From DAIDJM01 sp964250215 (GTDB lineage Bacteria > Pseudomonadota > Alphaproteobacteria > Acetobacterales > Acetobacteraceae): DNA of 6,346 nucleotides. The DNA lies in contig CAXUEX010000154.1 in NCBI GenBank assembly GCA_964250215.1, positions 1 through 6,346 of the forward strand. Direction: 5' to 3'. A model generated the notes under the pieces. It saw only the letters and a program-made list of their open reading frames with translations, ran no database searches and was not told the DNA's origin. Every line of letters starts with the position of its first letter. Within the stretch, counting starts at the first letter, position 1. Shown here piece by piece: positions 1 through 6,346 of the stretch. The position numbers were made by a program, and so were the translations under genes.

Positions 1-1978
1 GTTCGCCGACCTCGGCAATTACTGGCCGGCGGGCATCGGCGGCGGTGGTCGGCCCTGGGTTATCGAGAACATCACGAGCGGCACGGCGCGCGACGCCGAT
101 GTGACGGCGACGCTGACGGCTTCCGACGATCTCGCGAATTTTACGCTCACTTCACTTTCCGGCGGCATGGCGGCGGATGGCATGACGCTGTGGTGGCTGC
201 GGCCGATCCCGCCGATCACGGGGGCGGCCGCAAGGCTGGTGATCGAGGGTCCGGACGCGATCCGCGTGCTGGTCTCGCGCGGCGGCCAGGGCAAGTTGCG
301 CATCGAGAACGGTAGCGTGCGCATCTTCGGGCTGACGGCGAAGGATCAGACCGGCGATATCGACGCACATATTGCGGGCAAGCTGCCGGACGCCCTGGCG
401 TTGCTCAACCACAAGCGGCTGGCGCTGCTCTCGCGCTTTCCGGTGAGTTTCACGGATCCGGCGGGCGACCTGCGCGCCGATCTTAAGCTGCGTCTGCCGC
501 TGGATGTGCACGTGACGATGGCGGATATCGGCATCGGCGCCACAGCCACGCTGGCGAACGTGCATCTGGGGCAGGTTGCGGCCGGGAGAAACCTGGACGA
601 TGGCACGCTGAAGCTTTCGGCGAATGCGGACGAGTTGCGGATCGGCGGCACGGCGACCGTGGCGCGGATTCCGGCGGCGCTGGATTTTGCCATGGATTTC
701 CGCGCCGGACCGCCCTCGCAGGTGCTGGAACGGGTGACCGCGAGCGGCACGGCGGATGCGGCGGCGTTGCGCGCGAACGGTCTGCCCGCGCAATGGATCA
801 CCGGTGGCACGGCCGGGCTGCGCGTGGCATATGCGAGCCGGCGCGATCTTACCGGCAGCGTCGATCTCGCCGCCGACCTGACGAACGCCACGCTGTCCGC
901 ACCGGCCGGGTGGGCGAAGCCGGCGGGGCGTGCGGCGAATGCTTCCGCCACCCTGCTGCTGCGTGGCGGCCAGATGATTGCGGTGCGGGCGCTGCGCGCG
1001 GACGGGCCCGGGCTGAAGCTGCGCGGCGAGGCGGAGCGCGGACTGTACGGCAACACGCTGCATATCGAACGCGGCCTGCTGGGCCGCACCGATCTGCACG
1101 GCACCGTGGCGCTCCCGCGGCGCGCCGGCGATCCGATCCGGATCGATCTCGCGGGGCCGGCGCTGGATGTTTCGCCGTTCCTGAAACCTTCGGGCAGCGA
1201 GCCGGCGGATTCGGAGTCGGTGGGGCCGGCGTGGGACGCTTCGCTGGCAATGGGCAAGGTGTTCCTGGGCCGCAACGAGTCGATCGCGCCGGTGTCGCTG
1301 ACGGCCGTGAGCGACGGGCGGCGCATCGTGCGCGCGCGGCTGGATGCGGCCTCGGGCGGCGTGCGCGCCAGCATCGTGCCCGCGGCGGGGGGGCGGCATC
1401 TATCGATCGCTTCCGCCGATTCCGGGGAGGTGCTGCGGGCGGCCGGGGTGGCAGACAACATACGCGGCGGGCGGCTGCATGTGGAGGCGAGTTATGCCGA
1501 TGCCGAACCGCACGCGCCGCTTTCCGGCACCGCGACGCTGGACCAGTTCCGGGTGACGGATGCGCCGGCGATCGGGCGGCTGCTGAAAGCGATGACGCTG
1601 TATGGCGCGATCGATCTGCTGCGCGGCCCCGGGCTGGGCTTCGCGCGGGCGATCGTGCCGTTTCGCTGGCAGCAGCGGGTGATGCATCTTTCGAGCGCGC
1701 GGGCGTATTCGGCGTCGTTGGGGCTCACGGCGCAGGGCGAGGTGGATCTGGCGAACCACACGGCGGATATCGTCGGCACGGTGGTGCCGGCGTATTTCTT
1801 CAACCAGTTGCTGGGAAAGTTGCCGCTGCTGGGGCGGCTGTTCAGCCCGGAGAAGGGCGGCGGCGTGTTCGCGGCGCGCTATACGTTGCGCGGACCGTTG
1901 CGCGATCCGAAGGTGGGGGTGAACCCGCTTTCGGTGCTGGCGCCGGGGTTTTTGCGGGGGATTTTCGGGCCGGGGTGA
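1..1978 (+). CDS. AsmA/YhdP-like envelope protein, C-terminal part (5' end outside window)
   Basis: The reading frame is open from base 2 to the TGA at 1976-1978, giving 658 visible residues. A GTG at 101 is an internal codon, because the residues before it (NYWPAG, then RPWVIENITSG) continue the same protein. The opening WP...W.I.NI..G pattern resembles the DUF3971/YhdP-type region of AsmA-like proteins. The middle is a long run of alternating short hydrophobic stretches and glycines, as expected of repeated beta-strands. From about visible residue 515 comes an AsmA-like C-terminal region: IGRLLKAMTLYGAIDLL, a ..G.VVPAYFFNQLLGKLPLLG segment, and the ending DPKVGVNPLSVLAPGFLRGIF. Known AsmA-like proteins such as E. 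coli YhdP and TamB are anchored in the inner membrane, span the periplasm and help move phospholipid to the outer membrane. A similar role here is inferred. The N-terminal membrane anchor is not in view. The C-terminus is canonical and intact even though the next gene is decayed. No terminator is visible after the stop. Confidence 0.85.
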   Translation, partial: FADLGNYWPAGIGGGGRPWVIENITSGTARDADVTATLTASDDLANFTLTSLSGGMAADGMTLWWLRPIPPITGAAARLVIEGPDAIRVLVSRGGQGKLRIENGSVRIFGLTAKDQTGDIDAHIAGKLPDALALLNHKRLALLSRFPVSFTDPAGDLRADLKLRLPLDVHVTMADIGIGATATLANVHLGQVAAGRNLDDGTLKLSANADELRIGGTATVARIPAALDFAMDFRAGPPSQVLERVTASGTADAAALRANGLPAQWITGGTAGLRVAYASRRDLTGSVDLAADLTNATLSAPAGWAKPAGRAANASATLLLRGGQMIAVRALRADGPGLKLRGEAERGLYGNTLHIERGLLGRTDLHGTVALPRRAGDPIRIDLAGPALDVSPFLKPSGSEPADSESVGPAWDASLAMGKVFLGRNESIAPVSLTAVSDGRRIVRARLDAASGGVRASIVPAAGGRHLSIASADSGEVLRAAGVADNIRGGRLHVEASYADAEPHAPLSGTATLDQFRVTDAPAIGRLLKAMTLYGAIDLLRGPGLGFARAIVPFRWQQRVMHLSSARAYSASLGLTAQGEVDLANHTADIVGTVVPAYFFNQLLGKLPLLGRLFSPEKGGGVFAARYTLRGPLRDPKVGVNPLSVLAPGFLRGIFGPG

Positions 1979-1979
1979 T

Positions 1980-2373
1980 TTGTCGGTCAAACGTGTGCAC
2001 CCTGACCCACCGTCAGAGCGCCTTGCCGGTAGCTCGCTGGACAGCCTCTCGATCGCCTGTTCATCAGCACGGTTACGATCGCGGAACTTCGATTTGGCAT
2101 CGAACTCGTCTCGGATGCTGGTTAACATGCCGAATTCAACGACCGTCCGGCGCACAAGGTTCGGCCCATGTTTCAGCAACGGGTGCTGCCGATCGATGAA
2201 GAAGTGATGCTGAAATGGCATCTGCTGGTCGAGGACGGTCGGAAGTCGGGCCACACGTATTCGCACCCGACCCTCTCATCGCGGCGACTGCGTTGCATCA
2301 TGGTTTGACGGTTACATCGCGCGATACGGCGGATTTGCCCGCGCGCGTTCCGGTCCTCAATCCGTGGGACGGT
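1980..2373 (+). pseudogene. VapC-family PIN-domain toxin, degraded relic
   Basis: Conceptual translation across three frames rebuilds most of a VapC/FitB-like PIN ribonuclease. Frame 3 from 1980 gives a weak match (KRVHPDP). Frame 2 from 2033 gives AGQPLDRLFISTVTIAELRF and continues GIELVSDAG to a TAA at 2123-2125. The same frame resumes with KVRPMFQQRVLPIDEEVMLKW and ..EDGRKSGHTYSHP. Around 2266-2270 the frame moves to frame 1, which gives DPLIAATALHHGLTVTSRD and ends VPVLNPWDG at about 2373. One missing C in the CCC run there would explain this shift. The acidic residues in AELRFG, in the P-D-PLIAA motif and in SRD are still readable. The N-terminal LLDTNV-type segment with the first catalytic Asp is absent, because homology begins right after the upstream stop codon. 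There is no antitoxin gene beside it. VapC toxins cleave RNA and are neutralised by a partner antitoxin; this copy cannot make a working toxin. The frame 3 to frame 2 step near 2030-2040 is less certain than the other lesions. Confidence 0.82.
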
Positions 2374-2406
2374 GCATGTATTGTATGGCGGAGGCGGAAC
2401 CGGGGC

Positions 2407-3819
2407 TCATCTGCCGGTGAGGATGCGCTCCACCAACTGCTTCACCGTAGGAATAAACCCATTCGAGTAAAACGGATCGCTGCCGAAGCGGTAGGCGTTG
2501 TGGCCGGCGAACATCAAGTTGCGTTCCAGGGCCGCGGGGTCGTTGCCTTCGTGGCCGATGTCCTGCAACGTTTTCTGAATGCAGAAGCTGCGCGGGTCGG
2601 CCTTCTTGCCGGTGGTGTGGTTCTCTTCGTGCTGCGCCCAGTTGGAGAACCGGCAGGTGGAGAGGCAGCCCATGCAGGCGACCTGGTCGGCATTGATCTC
2701 GCTGGCTTTTTCGCGGGTTATGAAAATCAGCGTGGTGTCGGGCGTGCGCAGCGCCTCGGTATAGCCTTCGGCCTCCCAGGTTTCGGCGTGCGCGCGGTCG
2801 CCGGCGGTGAGATACACGGGGCGCTTGCGCGGGCCGACGCCGAATTCGGCGGTGTGCTCGCCCACCGGTTCCAGCGCATAGGCTACCTGGCGTTCGTTGC
2901 GTTCACGCAACTCATGGATAAAGCCGTTGTTCACCGCGCTGGAATAGAAGCCGGTGGGGCTGAAATGGTTGAGGAACACGTCGCCCTCGCGCAGATGCAG
3001 CAAGCGCTGCTTCCACGCATCCGAAATCGGGCTTTCCCGCGTCAGCAGCGGGCGCGTGCCGAACTGGAACGCGATCGGCCCCAGCTCCGGATTGTCGATC
3101 CAGTCCTGCCATTCCTCCAGGCACCAGACGCCGCCGGCCATGATGATGGGCACTTGATCCAGGCCGAAGGTGCGCATGAGTTTGCGGAGCGCGAGCACGC
3201 GCGGAAACGGGTCTTCCGGCTTGTTCGGGTCTTCGCCGTTCGACAAGCCATTATGGCCGCCGGCGAGCCAGGGATCTTCGTATACCACGCCGCCGAGCAA
3301 TTCGGCGGCGCGGCTATAGGCGCGTTTCCACAGCGCGTTGAAGGCACGGGCAGAGGAGACGATCGGATAGTAGTGGACGTTGAATTTCGCGGCGATGTCG
3401 GAGAGCCGGTAGGGCATGCCGGCACCGCAGGTGAGGCCGTGGATAAGTCCGCGCGCGCCTTCCAGCACGCCGGTGATCACGCGTTCGGCGCCCCCCATTT
3501 CCCACAGGATGTTGGCGTGCACGCGGCCGCGACCGGCGGCCAGCTCGTAGGCCTGGCGTGCCTGGGCGATGCCGCCGCGAATGGCGTAGGCGATCAATTC
3601 CTCGTGTCGCTCCGTGCGGGTGCGGCCGCGATACACCTGCGGCACCGGCCGCCCTTCGTCATCGAAGCTGTCGGCATTCACGGCGCTGAACGTGCCGGCA
3701 CCGCCGGTATTGGCCCAGTTGCCCGACGACGCCCCGTTCGACACGGAAATGCCCTTGCCGCCCTCCACGAGCGGAAGAACCTCCGTCCCCCCCATAAGTA
3801 TCGCGTTGATCGCCTTCAT
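2407..3819 (-). CDS. nitronate monooxygenase-family NAD(P)H/FMN oxidoreductase (2-nitropropane dioxygenase-like)
   Basis: This 470-residue protein reads from ATG at 3819-3817 to TGA at 2409-2407. The start is supported by the family-like opening ILMGGTEVLPLVEGGKGI and by a weak AGGG four bases upstream. It is expected to be a cytoplasmic FMN-binding TIM barrel. Visible landmarks are HGLTCGAGMP (127-135), WLAGGHNG (184-191, the family's GGHxG), VPIIMAGGVW (223-232) and IAFQFGTRPLLTRES (249-263), which fit the phosphate/FMN-binding and active-site loops. Relatives oxidise alkyl nitronates or act as enoyl reductases (FabK/PfaD-like), so the substrate cannot be fixed from sequence. It is longer than typical nitronate monooxygenases of about 320-380 residues. 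The extra C-terminal part carries C382, C385 and C389 (CMGCLSTC) plus C413 (SFCIQKTL), which could bind metal or an Fe-S cluster. It lies 49 bases downstream of pnp on the same strand and could be co-transcribed. The family call is firm; the exact reaction is unknown. Confidence 0.88.
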   Translation of the reverse strand: MKAINAILMGGTEVLPLVEGGKGISVSNGASSGNWANTGGAGTFSAVNADSFDDEGRPVPQVYRGRTRTERHEELIAYAIRGGIAQARQAYELAAGRGRVHANILWEMGGAERVITGVLEGARGLIHGLTCGAGMPYRLSDIAAKFNVHYYPIVSSARAFNALWKRAYSRAAELLGGVVYEDPWLAGGHNGLSNGEDPNKPEDPFPRVLALRKLMRTFGLDQVPIIMAGGVWCLEEWQDWIDNPELGPIAFQFGTRPLLTRESPISDAWKQRLLHLREGDVFLNHFSPTGFYSSAVNNGFIHELRERNERQVAYALEPVGEHTAEFGVGPRKRPVYLTAGDRAHAETWEAEGYTEALRTPDTTLIFITREKASEINADQVACMGCLSTCRFSNWAQHEENHTTGKKADPRSFCIQKTLQDIGHEGNDPAALERNLMFAGHNAYRFGSDPFYSNGFIPTVKQLVERILTGR

Positions 3820-3848
3820 AGAGCCCTAAATTCGTGGCGGGGGTGCAA

Positions 3849-3863
3849 GGGGGCAATGCCCCC
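3849..3863 (-). terminator. intercistronic hairpin between pnp and the flavin oxidoreductase gene
   Basis: A perfect inverted repeat (GGGGGC, ATT loop, GCCCCC on the minus strand) lies five bases past the pnp TAA. All six stem pairs are G-C. Only TTG follows the stem, not a proper T-run, so strong intrinsic termination is unlikely. It may act as a partial terminator or protect the pnp mRNA 3' end while letting some transcription into the next gene. The structure is seen directly; its function is inferred. Confidence 0.5.
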
Positions 3864-3868
3864 CGGCC

Positions 3869-6028
3869 TTAATCGGCAGCAGCGTCCTCCCGCTCCCGAC
3901 GGGAGCCGCCTTTCGGCCCCACCTTGTCGGAGATATCCTCTCCCGTTGCCTGGTCAACCACACGCATCGAAAGTTTCACCTTTCCCCGATCGTCGAAGCC
4001 CAGGCATTTCACGCGCACGCTGTCGCCGACATTGACCACATCGTTGGTTTTGTTCACCCTGCCCTGGGCAAGTTCGCTGATGTGCACAAGGCCATCGCGC
4101 GAGCCGAGGAAGTTCACGAAGGCGCCGAAATCGGCGGTTTTCACCACCTTTCCGGTGTAGATGGCGCCTAGCTCCGGCTCGGCGACGATACCGCGGATCC
4201 AGTCGATGGCTTTCTGCGCGGATTCCGGGCTGGTGGCGGCGACCTTGATCGTGCCGTCGTCCTCGATGTCGATCTTGGCGCCGGTCTGCTCGACGATTTC
4301 GCGGATCACCTTGCCGCCGGTGCCGATCACCTCGCGGATCTTGTCTTTCGGCACGTTGATCACCGTGATGCGCGGCGCCGTGGCGGCGACCGACGTTCTC
4401 GATCCGGTCAGGGCTTTCGCCATCTCACCCAGGATATGCATCCGGCCGTCGCGCGCCTGATCCAGCGCGATGCGCATGATTTCCGGCGTGATGGACGTGA
4501 TCTTGATATCCATCTGCAAGCTGGTGACGCCCTGATCCGTGCCGGCGACCTTGAAATCCATGTCGCCGAGATGGTCCTCGTCGCCCAGGATGTCGGAGAG
4601 CACAGCGAAGCCGCGATCTTCCTTGATCAGCCCCATAGCGATGCCGGCGACGGGCCGGGTGAGCGGCACGCCGGCATCCATGAGCGCGAGCGACGTGCCG
4701 CAGACCGTTGCCATACTGGAACTGCCATTGCTCTCGGTGATTTCCGAAACCACGCGCAGGGTGTACGGAAAATCGGTCTTCGTCGGCAGCAGCGGGTGCA
4801 CGGCGCGCCAGGCGAGCTTGCCATGTCCGATCTCGCGCCTTCCGGGGCTGCCCATGCGCCCTGCCTCACCCACCGAATAGGGCGGGAAATTGTAGTGCAG
4901 CATGAAGTTCTCGCGGTATTCGCCCTCGAGGCTGTCGATCATCTGCTCGTCCTGGCCGGTGCCGAGCGTGGCGACGCAGAGCGCCTGGGTTTCGCCGCGC
5001 GTGAACAGCGCGCTGCCATGGGCGCGCGGCAGCACACCCACTTCGGCGACGATCGGGCGCACGGTTTTGGTGTCGCGCCCGTCGATGCGCTTGCCGGTCT
5101 CGAGGATCGCGTTGCGCACGATGTCGGCTTCGAGATCCTTCAGCATCGGCTTGGCCGCGTCCGCGGCAAGGCCCTCGGCGGCCAGCGTCTCGGTCACCGC
5201 CTTCTTGGCCGCGCCGACCTTCGCATATCGCTCCTGCTTCACCTGTTCCTTGTAGGCTTCGGCGATCGCGGTGCGGCCCAGCGCGTCGATTCGGTGTTTC
5301 AGCGCGGTCTCGGCCTCGCTCGGCTCGGGCAGCGCCCAGGGTTCGCGCGCCGCGTGTTCGGCGAGTTCGATGATGGCCTGGATCACCGGCTGGAATGCGG
5401 CGTGGCCGAACGTGACGGCGCCGAGCATGATTTCCTCGGACAGCTCGCGCGCCTCGCTCTCCACCATCAGCACGCCCTCGGCGGTGCCGGCGAGCACCAG
5501 ATCGAGTGCCGCGGCTTCCATCTGCGCTACCGTGGGGTTCAGAATATAAGCGCCGTCCGCGTAGCCGATGCGCGCCGCGGCGACGGGGCCGAAGAACGGG
5601 ATGCCCGAGAGCGTGAGCGCCGCGGAGCAGCCAATCAGCGCGACGACATCGGGGTCGTTCTCCATGTCGTGGCTCAGCACGGTGGCGATCACCTGCACTT
5701 CGTTGCGGAAATTCGCCGGGAACAGCGGCCGGATGGGGCGATCGATTAGGCGGCTGACGAGGGTTTCGTTCTCGCTCGGCCGGCCTTCGCGCTTGAAGAA
5801 GCCGCCGGGGATGCGGCCGGCGGCGAACGCCTTTTCCTGGTAGTTCACGGTGAGCGGGAAGAAATCCTGGCCGGGCTTGGCGGTCTTCGCGCCGACCGCC
5901 GTGCACAACACAATGGTGTCGCCGTAGCTGGCGAGCACGGCGCCATCGGCCTGGCGCGCGATCTTGCCGGTTTCGAGCACGAGCTTCCGCCCGCCCCATT
6001 CGAGTTCCTTGCGGAAATAGTTAAACAT
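3869..6028 (-). CDS. pnp: polyribonucleotide nucleotidyltransferase (PNPase)
   Basis: PNPase degrades RNA 3' to 5' by phosphorolysis, releasing nucleoside diphosphates, and can also add 3' tails. It is a cytoplasmic trimer and often part of the degradosome. The ATG at 6028-6026 gives 719 residues (MFNYFRKELEWGGRKLVLET), a normal length, ending with TAA at 3871-3869. An in-frame GTG two codons upstream overlaps the ribosome-binding site, so the ATG is preferred. Domains in order are: first RNase PH domain (about 10-145), with KAFAAGRIPGGFFKREGRPS and RPIRPLFP; an all-helical linker (about 240-305); second RNase PH domain (about 310-545), with RIDGRD, FTRGETQAL, HYNFPPYSVGEAGRMGSPGR and SEITESNGSSSMA; a KH domain (about 552-612) with the loop GTGG; and an S1 domain (about 620-690), with YTGKVVKTADFGAFV and GLVHISELA. 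The metal-site motif DHLGDMDFK (485-493) is complete and matches D486, D492 and K494 of the E. coli enzyme. The C-terminal tail is short and charged. All key residues are present, so the enzyme should be active. Confidence 0.98.
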   Translation of the reverse strand: MFNYFRKELEWGGRKLVLETGKIARQADGAVLASYGDTIVLCTAVGAKTAKPGQDFFPLTVNYQEKAFAAGRIPGGFFKREGRPSENETLVSRLIDRPIRPLFPANFRNEVQVIATVLSHDMENDPDVVALIGCSAALTLSGIPFFGPVAAARIGYADGAYILNPTVAQMEAAALDLVLAGTAEGVLMVESEARELSEEIMLGAVTFGHAAFQPVIQAIIELAEHAAREPWALPEPSEAETALKHRIDALGRTAIAEAYKEQVKQERYAKVGAAKKAVTETLAAEGLAADAAKPMLKDLEADIVRNAILETGKRIDGRDTKTVRPIVAEVGVLPRAHGSALFTRGETQALCVATLGTGQDEQMIDSLEGEYRENFMLHYNFPPYSVGEAGRMGSPGRREIGHGKLAWRAVHPLLPTKTDFPYTLRVVSEITESNGSSSMATVCGTSLALMDAGVPLTRPVAGIAMGLIKEDRGFAVLSDILGDEDHLGDMDFKVAGTDQGVTSLQMDIKITSITPEIMRIALDQARDGRMHILGEMAKALTGSRTSVAATAPRITVINVPKDKIREVIGTGGKVIREIVEQTGAKIDIEDDGTIKVAATSPESAQKAIDWIRGIVAEPELGAIYTGKVVKTADFGAFVNFLGSRDGLVHISELAQGRVNKTNDVVNVGDSVRVKCLGFDDRGKVKLSMRVVDQATGEDISDKVGPKGGSRREREDAAAD

Positions 6029-6033
6029 TCGCA

Positions 6034-6040
6034 CCTTCTT
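6034..6040 (-). promoter_or_regulatory. ribosome-binding site of pnp
   Basis: AAGAAGG on the minus strand lies five bases before the ATG at 6028-6026. It overlaps the in-frame GTG at 6034-6032, leaving no usable spacing for that codon. It therefore decides the pnp start in favour of the ATG. Confidence 0.75.
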
Positions 6041-6314
6041 GGTTCATGGTTGGTGGGGTGCGCGGGCAGGCGTCTCGGACGGCATGGATGGGCTGTGCGC
6101 GGGCACAGCCGGGAGCCATGTGGTCGGAGGCGCCCTTCGGCGCTTCTTCAAGATCGTCGGCCGTGCGGCGGCGGGCGGGCGCCGCCCGGGAAACAACGCG
6201 CCCGCCCCCGCGCCCGCCCCGCCCCCCACGCTCGTGCCAAAGCTCCAGCGCCTCACGATCAAGCAGGAGCTGGCCGCCGCCAAGACCCAGCCCACGGTCG
6301 CGCAGAACTGCTGA
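6039..6314 (+). CDS. possible small hypothetical protein, divergent from pnp (doubtful)
   Basis: An open frame of up to 91 codons runs from an ATG at 6039 to a TGA at 6312-6314. The second half looks coding-like: G or C in nearly every third position, a proline-alanine stretch (NAPAPAPAPPP) and a mixed-charge end (KLQRLTIKQELAAAKTQPTV). A G-C hairpin follows at 6321-6336. I recognise no family. Against it, the ATG at 6039 lies inside the pnp ribosome-binding region on the other strand, no Shine-Dalgarno sequence is evident, and the first half crosses several inverted repeats better explained as pnp leader structure. High GC alone produces long open frames. If a gene exists, it probably starts further right. 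It is listed only so that the stretch is not left blank. Confidence 0.2.
   Translation: MVHGWWGARAGVSDGMDGLCAGTAGSHVVGGALRRFFKIVGRAAAGGRRPGNNAPAPAPAPPPTLVPKLQRLTIKQELAAAKTQPTVAQNC
6091..6110 (-). promoter_or_regulatory. stem-loop in the pnp 5' leader
   Basis: A perfect 8-bp inverted repeat (GGCTGTGC and GCACAGCC around a 4-base loop) lies 62-82 bases upstream of the pnp ATG, on the leader side of the transcript. There is no T-run, so it is not a terminator. In E. coli, pnp is autoregulated through a leader stem-loop cut by RNase III and then processed by PNPase. This repeat is a candidate for a similar element. The structure is seen directly; the role is inferred. Confidence 0.5.
6127..6146. 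repeat. second inverted repeat in the pnp upstream region
   Basis: GAGGCGCC and GGCGCTTC flank a CTTC loop. On the plus strand this forms eight pairs including one G-U. On the minus strand the same position becomes an A-C mismatch, leaving a perfect 5-bp core. It lies about 100-120 bases upstream of the pnp start. It may add to leader structure or be chance in GC-rich DNA. Confidence 0.3.
6172..6188. repeat. GC-only inverted repeat upstream of pnp
   Basis: Seven-base arms CGGGCGG and CCGCCCG surround a 3-base loop, all G and C. It is symmetrical, so it would fold in a transcript of either strand. No T-run follows on either side. It is the third of the clustered inverted repeats between pnp and the right edge. 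Confidence 0.35.
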
Positions 6315-6320
6315 CCCCCA

Positions 6321-6336
6321 GGCCCGTTCGCGGGCC
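6321..6336. repeat. G-C hairpin near the right edge, possible weak terminator or intercistronic stem
   Basis: GGCCCG and CGGGCC flank a TTCG loop on the plus strand (CGAA on the minus strand), forming a perfect 6-bp stem. No T-run follows on either strand. On the minus strand it begins four bases after a CGC TGA that may close an upstream gene. On the plus strand it lies six bases after the TGA of the doubtful small frame. Either reading is possible; the first fits better with the gene order normally found before pnp. Confidence 0.4.
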
Positions 6337-6346
6337 CCCCTCAGCG

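Noticed and set aside
152..1461. Minus-strand open frames of 415 and 371 codons opposite the asmA-like gene
   Set aside because: Arg-, Pro- and Ala-rich translations without recognisable motifs, shadowing a well-supported plus-strand gene.
1980..2207. A 75-codon plus-strand frame as an independent small gene
   Set aside because: The VapC similarity runs mainly in the other two plus frames over this stretch. This frame matches only weakly at its beginning, so it is part of the relic rather than a gene.
1400..2266. Minus-strand open frame spanning the asmA-like end and the toxin relic
   Set aside because: The translation is Arg- and Gln-rich and unlike known proteins. The plus strand carries clear homology in both halves.
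2215..4035. Plus-strand open frame of 606 codons
   Set aside because: Only its first 50 or so codons are meaningful, being the C-terminal part of the VapC relic. The rest is antisense to the flavin oxidoreductase and the 3' end of pnp.
4436..5749. Long plus-strand open frame of 437 codons opposite pnp
   Set aside because: It lies entirely antisense to a fully conserved pnp. Its His-, Arg- and Gly-rich product resembles no family. Such frames are common opposite GC-rich genes.
6191..6346. A promoter for pnp in the upstream region
   Set aside because: No pair of -35 and -10 boxes with acceptable spacing could be seen on the minus strand. The region is too GC-rich to call one by eye.
1..6346. 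CRISPR array, tRNA or rRNA gene, intact insertion sequence
   Set aside because: No regularly spaced direct repeats, cloverleaf-like sequence, rRNA motifs or transposase coding sequence were found.

Overview
The window is GC-rich DNA from an alphaproteobacterium. The polynucleotide phosphorylase (PNPase) sequence and the AsmA-like protein look most like Rhodospirillales, probably Acetobacteraceae. That placement comes from sequence style only and has not been tested by phylogeny.

Layout. (1) Bases 1-1978 (+) hold the 3' part of a gene for a large AsmA/YhdP-like envelope protein. It is open at the left edge and has an intact, canonical C-terminus. (2) Bases 1980-2373 (+) hold a decayed VapC-type PIN-domain toxin gene. 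It lacks its 5' end and any antitoxin partner, and it carries an in-frame TAA and at least one clear frameshift. (3) Bases 2407-3819 (-) encode a 470-residue flavin oxidoreductase of the nitronate monooxygenase (2-nitropropane dioxygenase-like) family. It has an unusual cysteine cluster near its C-terminus. (4) Bases 3869-6028 (-) encode complete PNPase (pnp). (5) Bases 6041-6346 hold no convincing protein gene. This stretch contains several GC-rich inverted repeats upstream of pnp, consistent with a structured mRNA leader. The last codons on the minus strand (CGC TGA at 6346-6341) may be the end of an upstream gene, plausibly rpsO.

Transcription. pnp and the flavin oxidoreductase are co-directional with a 49-base gap holding a perfect hairpin, so they may form an operon with partial termination between them. 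The asmA-like gene runs the other way and converges on this unit, with the dead toxin gene filling the space between. No complete unknown system is evident. The points most worth a second look are the cysteine cluster in the flavin enzyme, the structured pnp leader, and the toxin relic that directly abuts the asmA-like stop codon.
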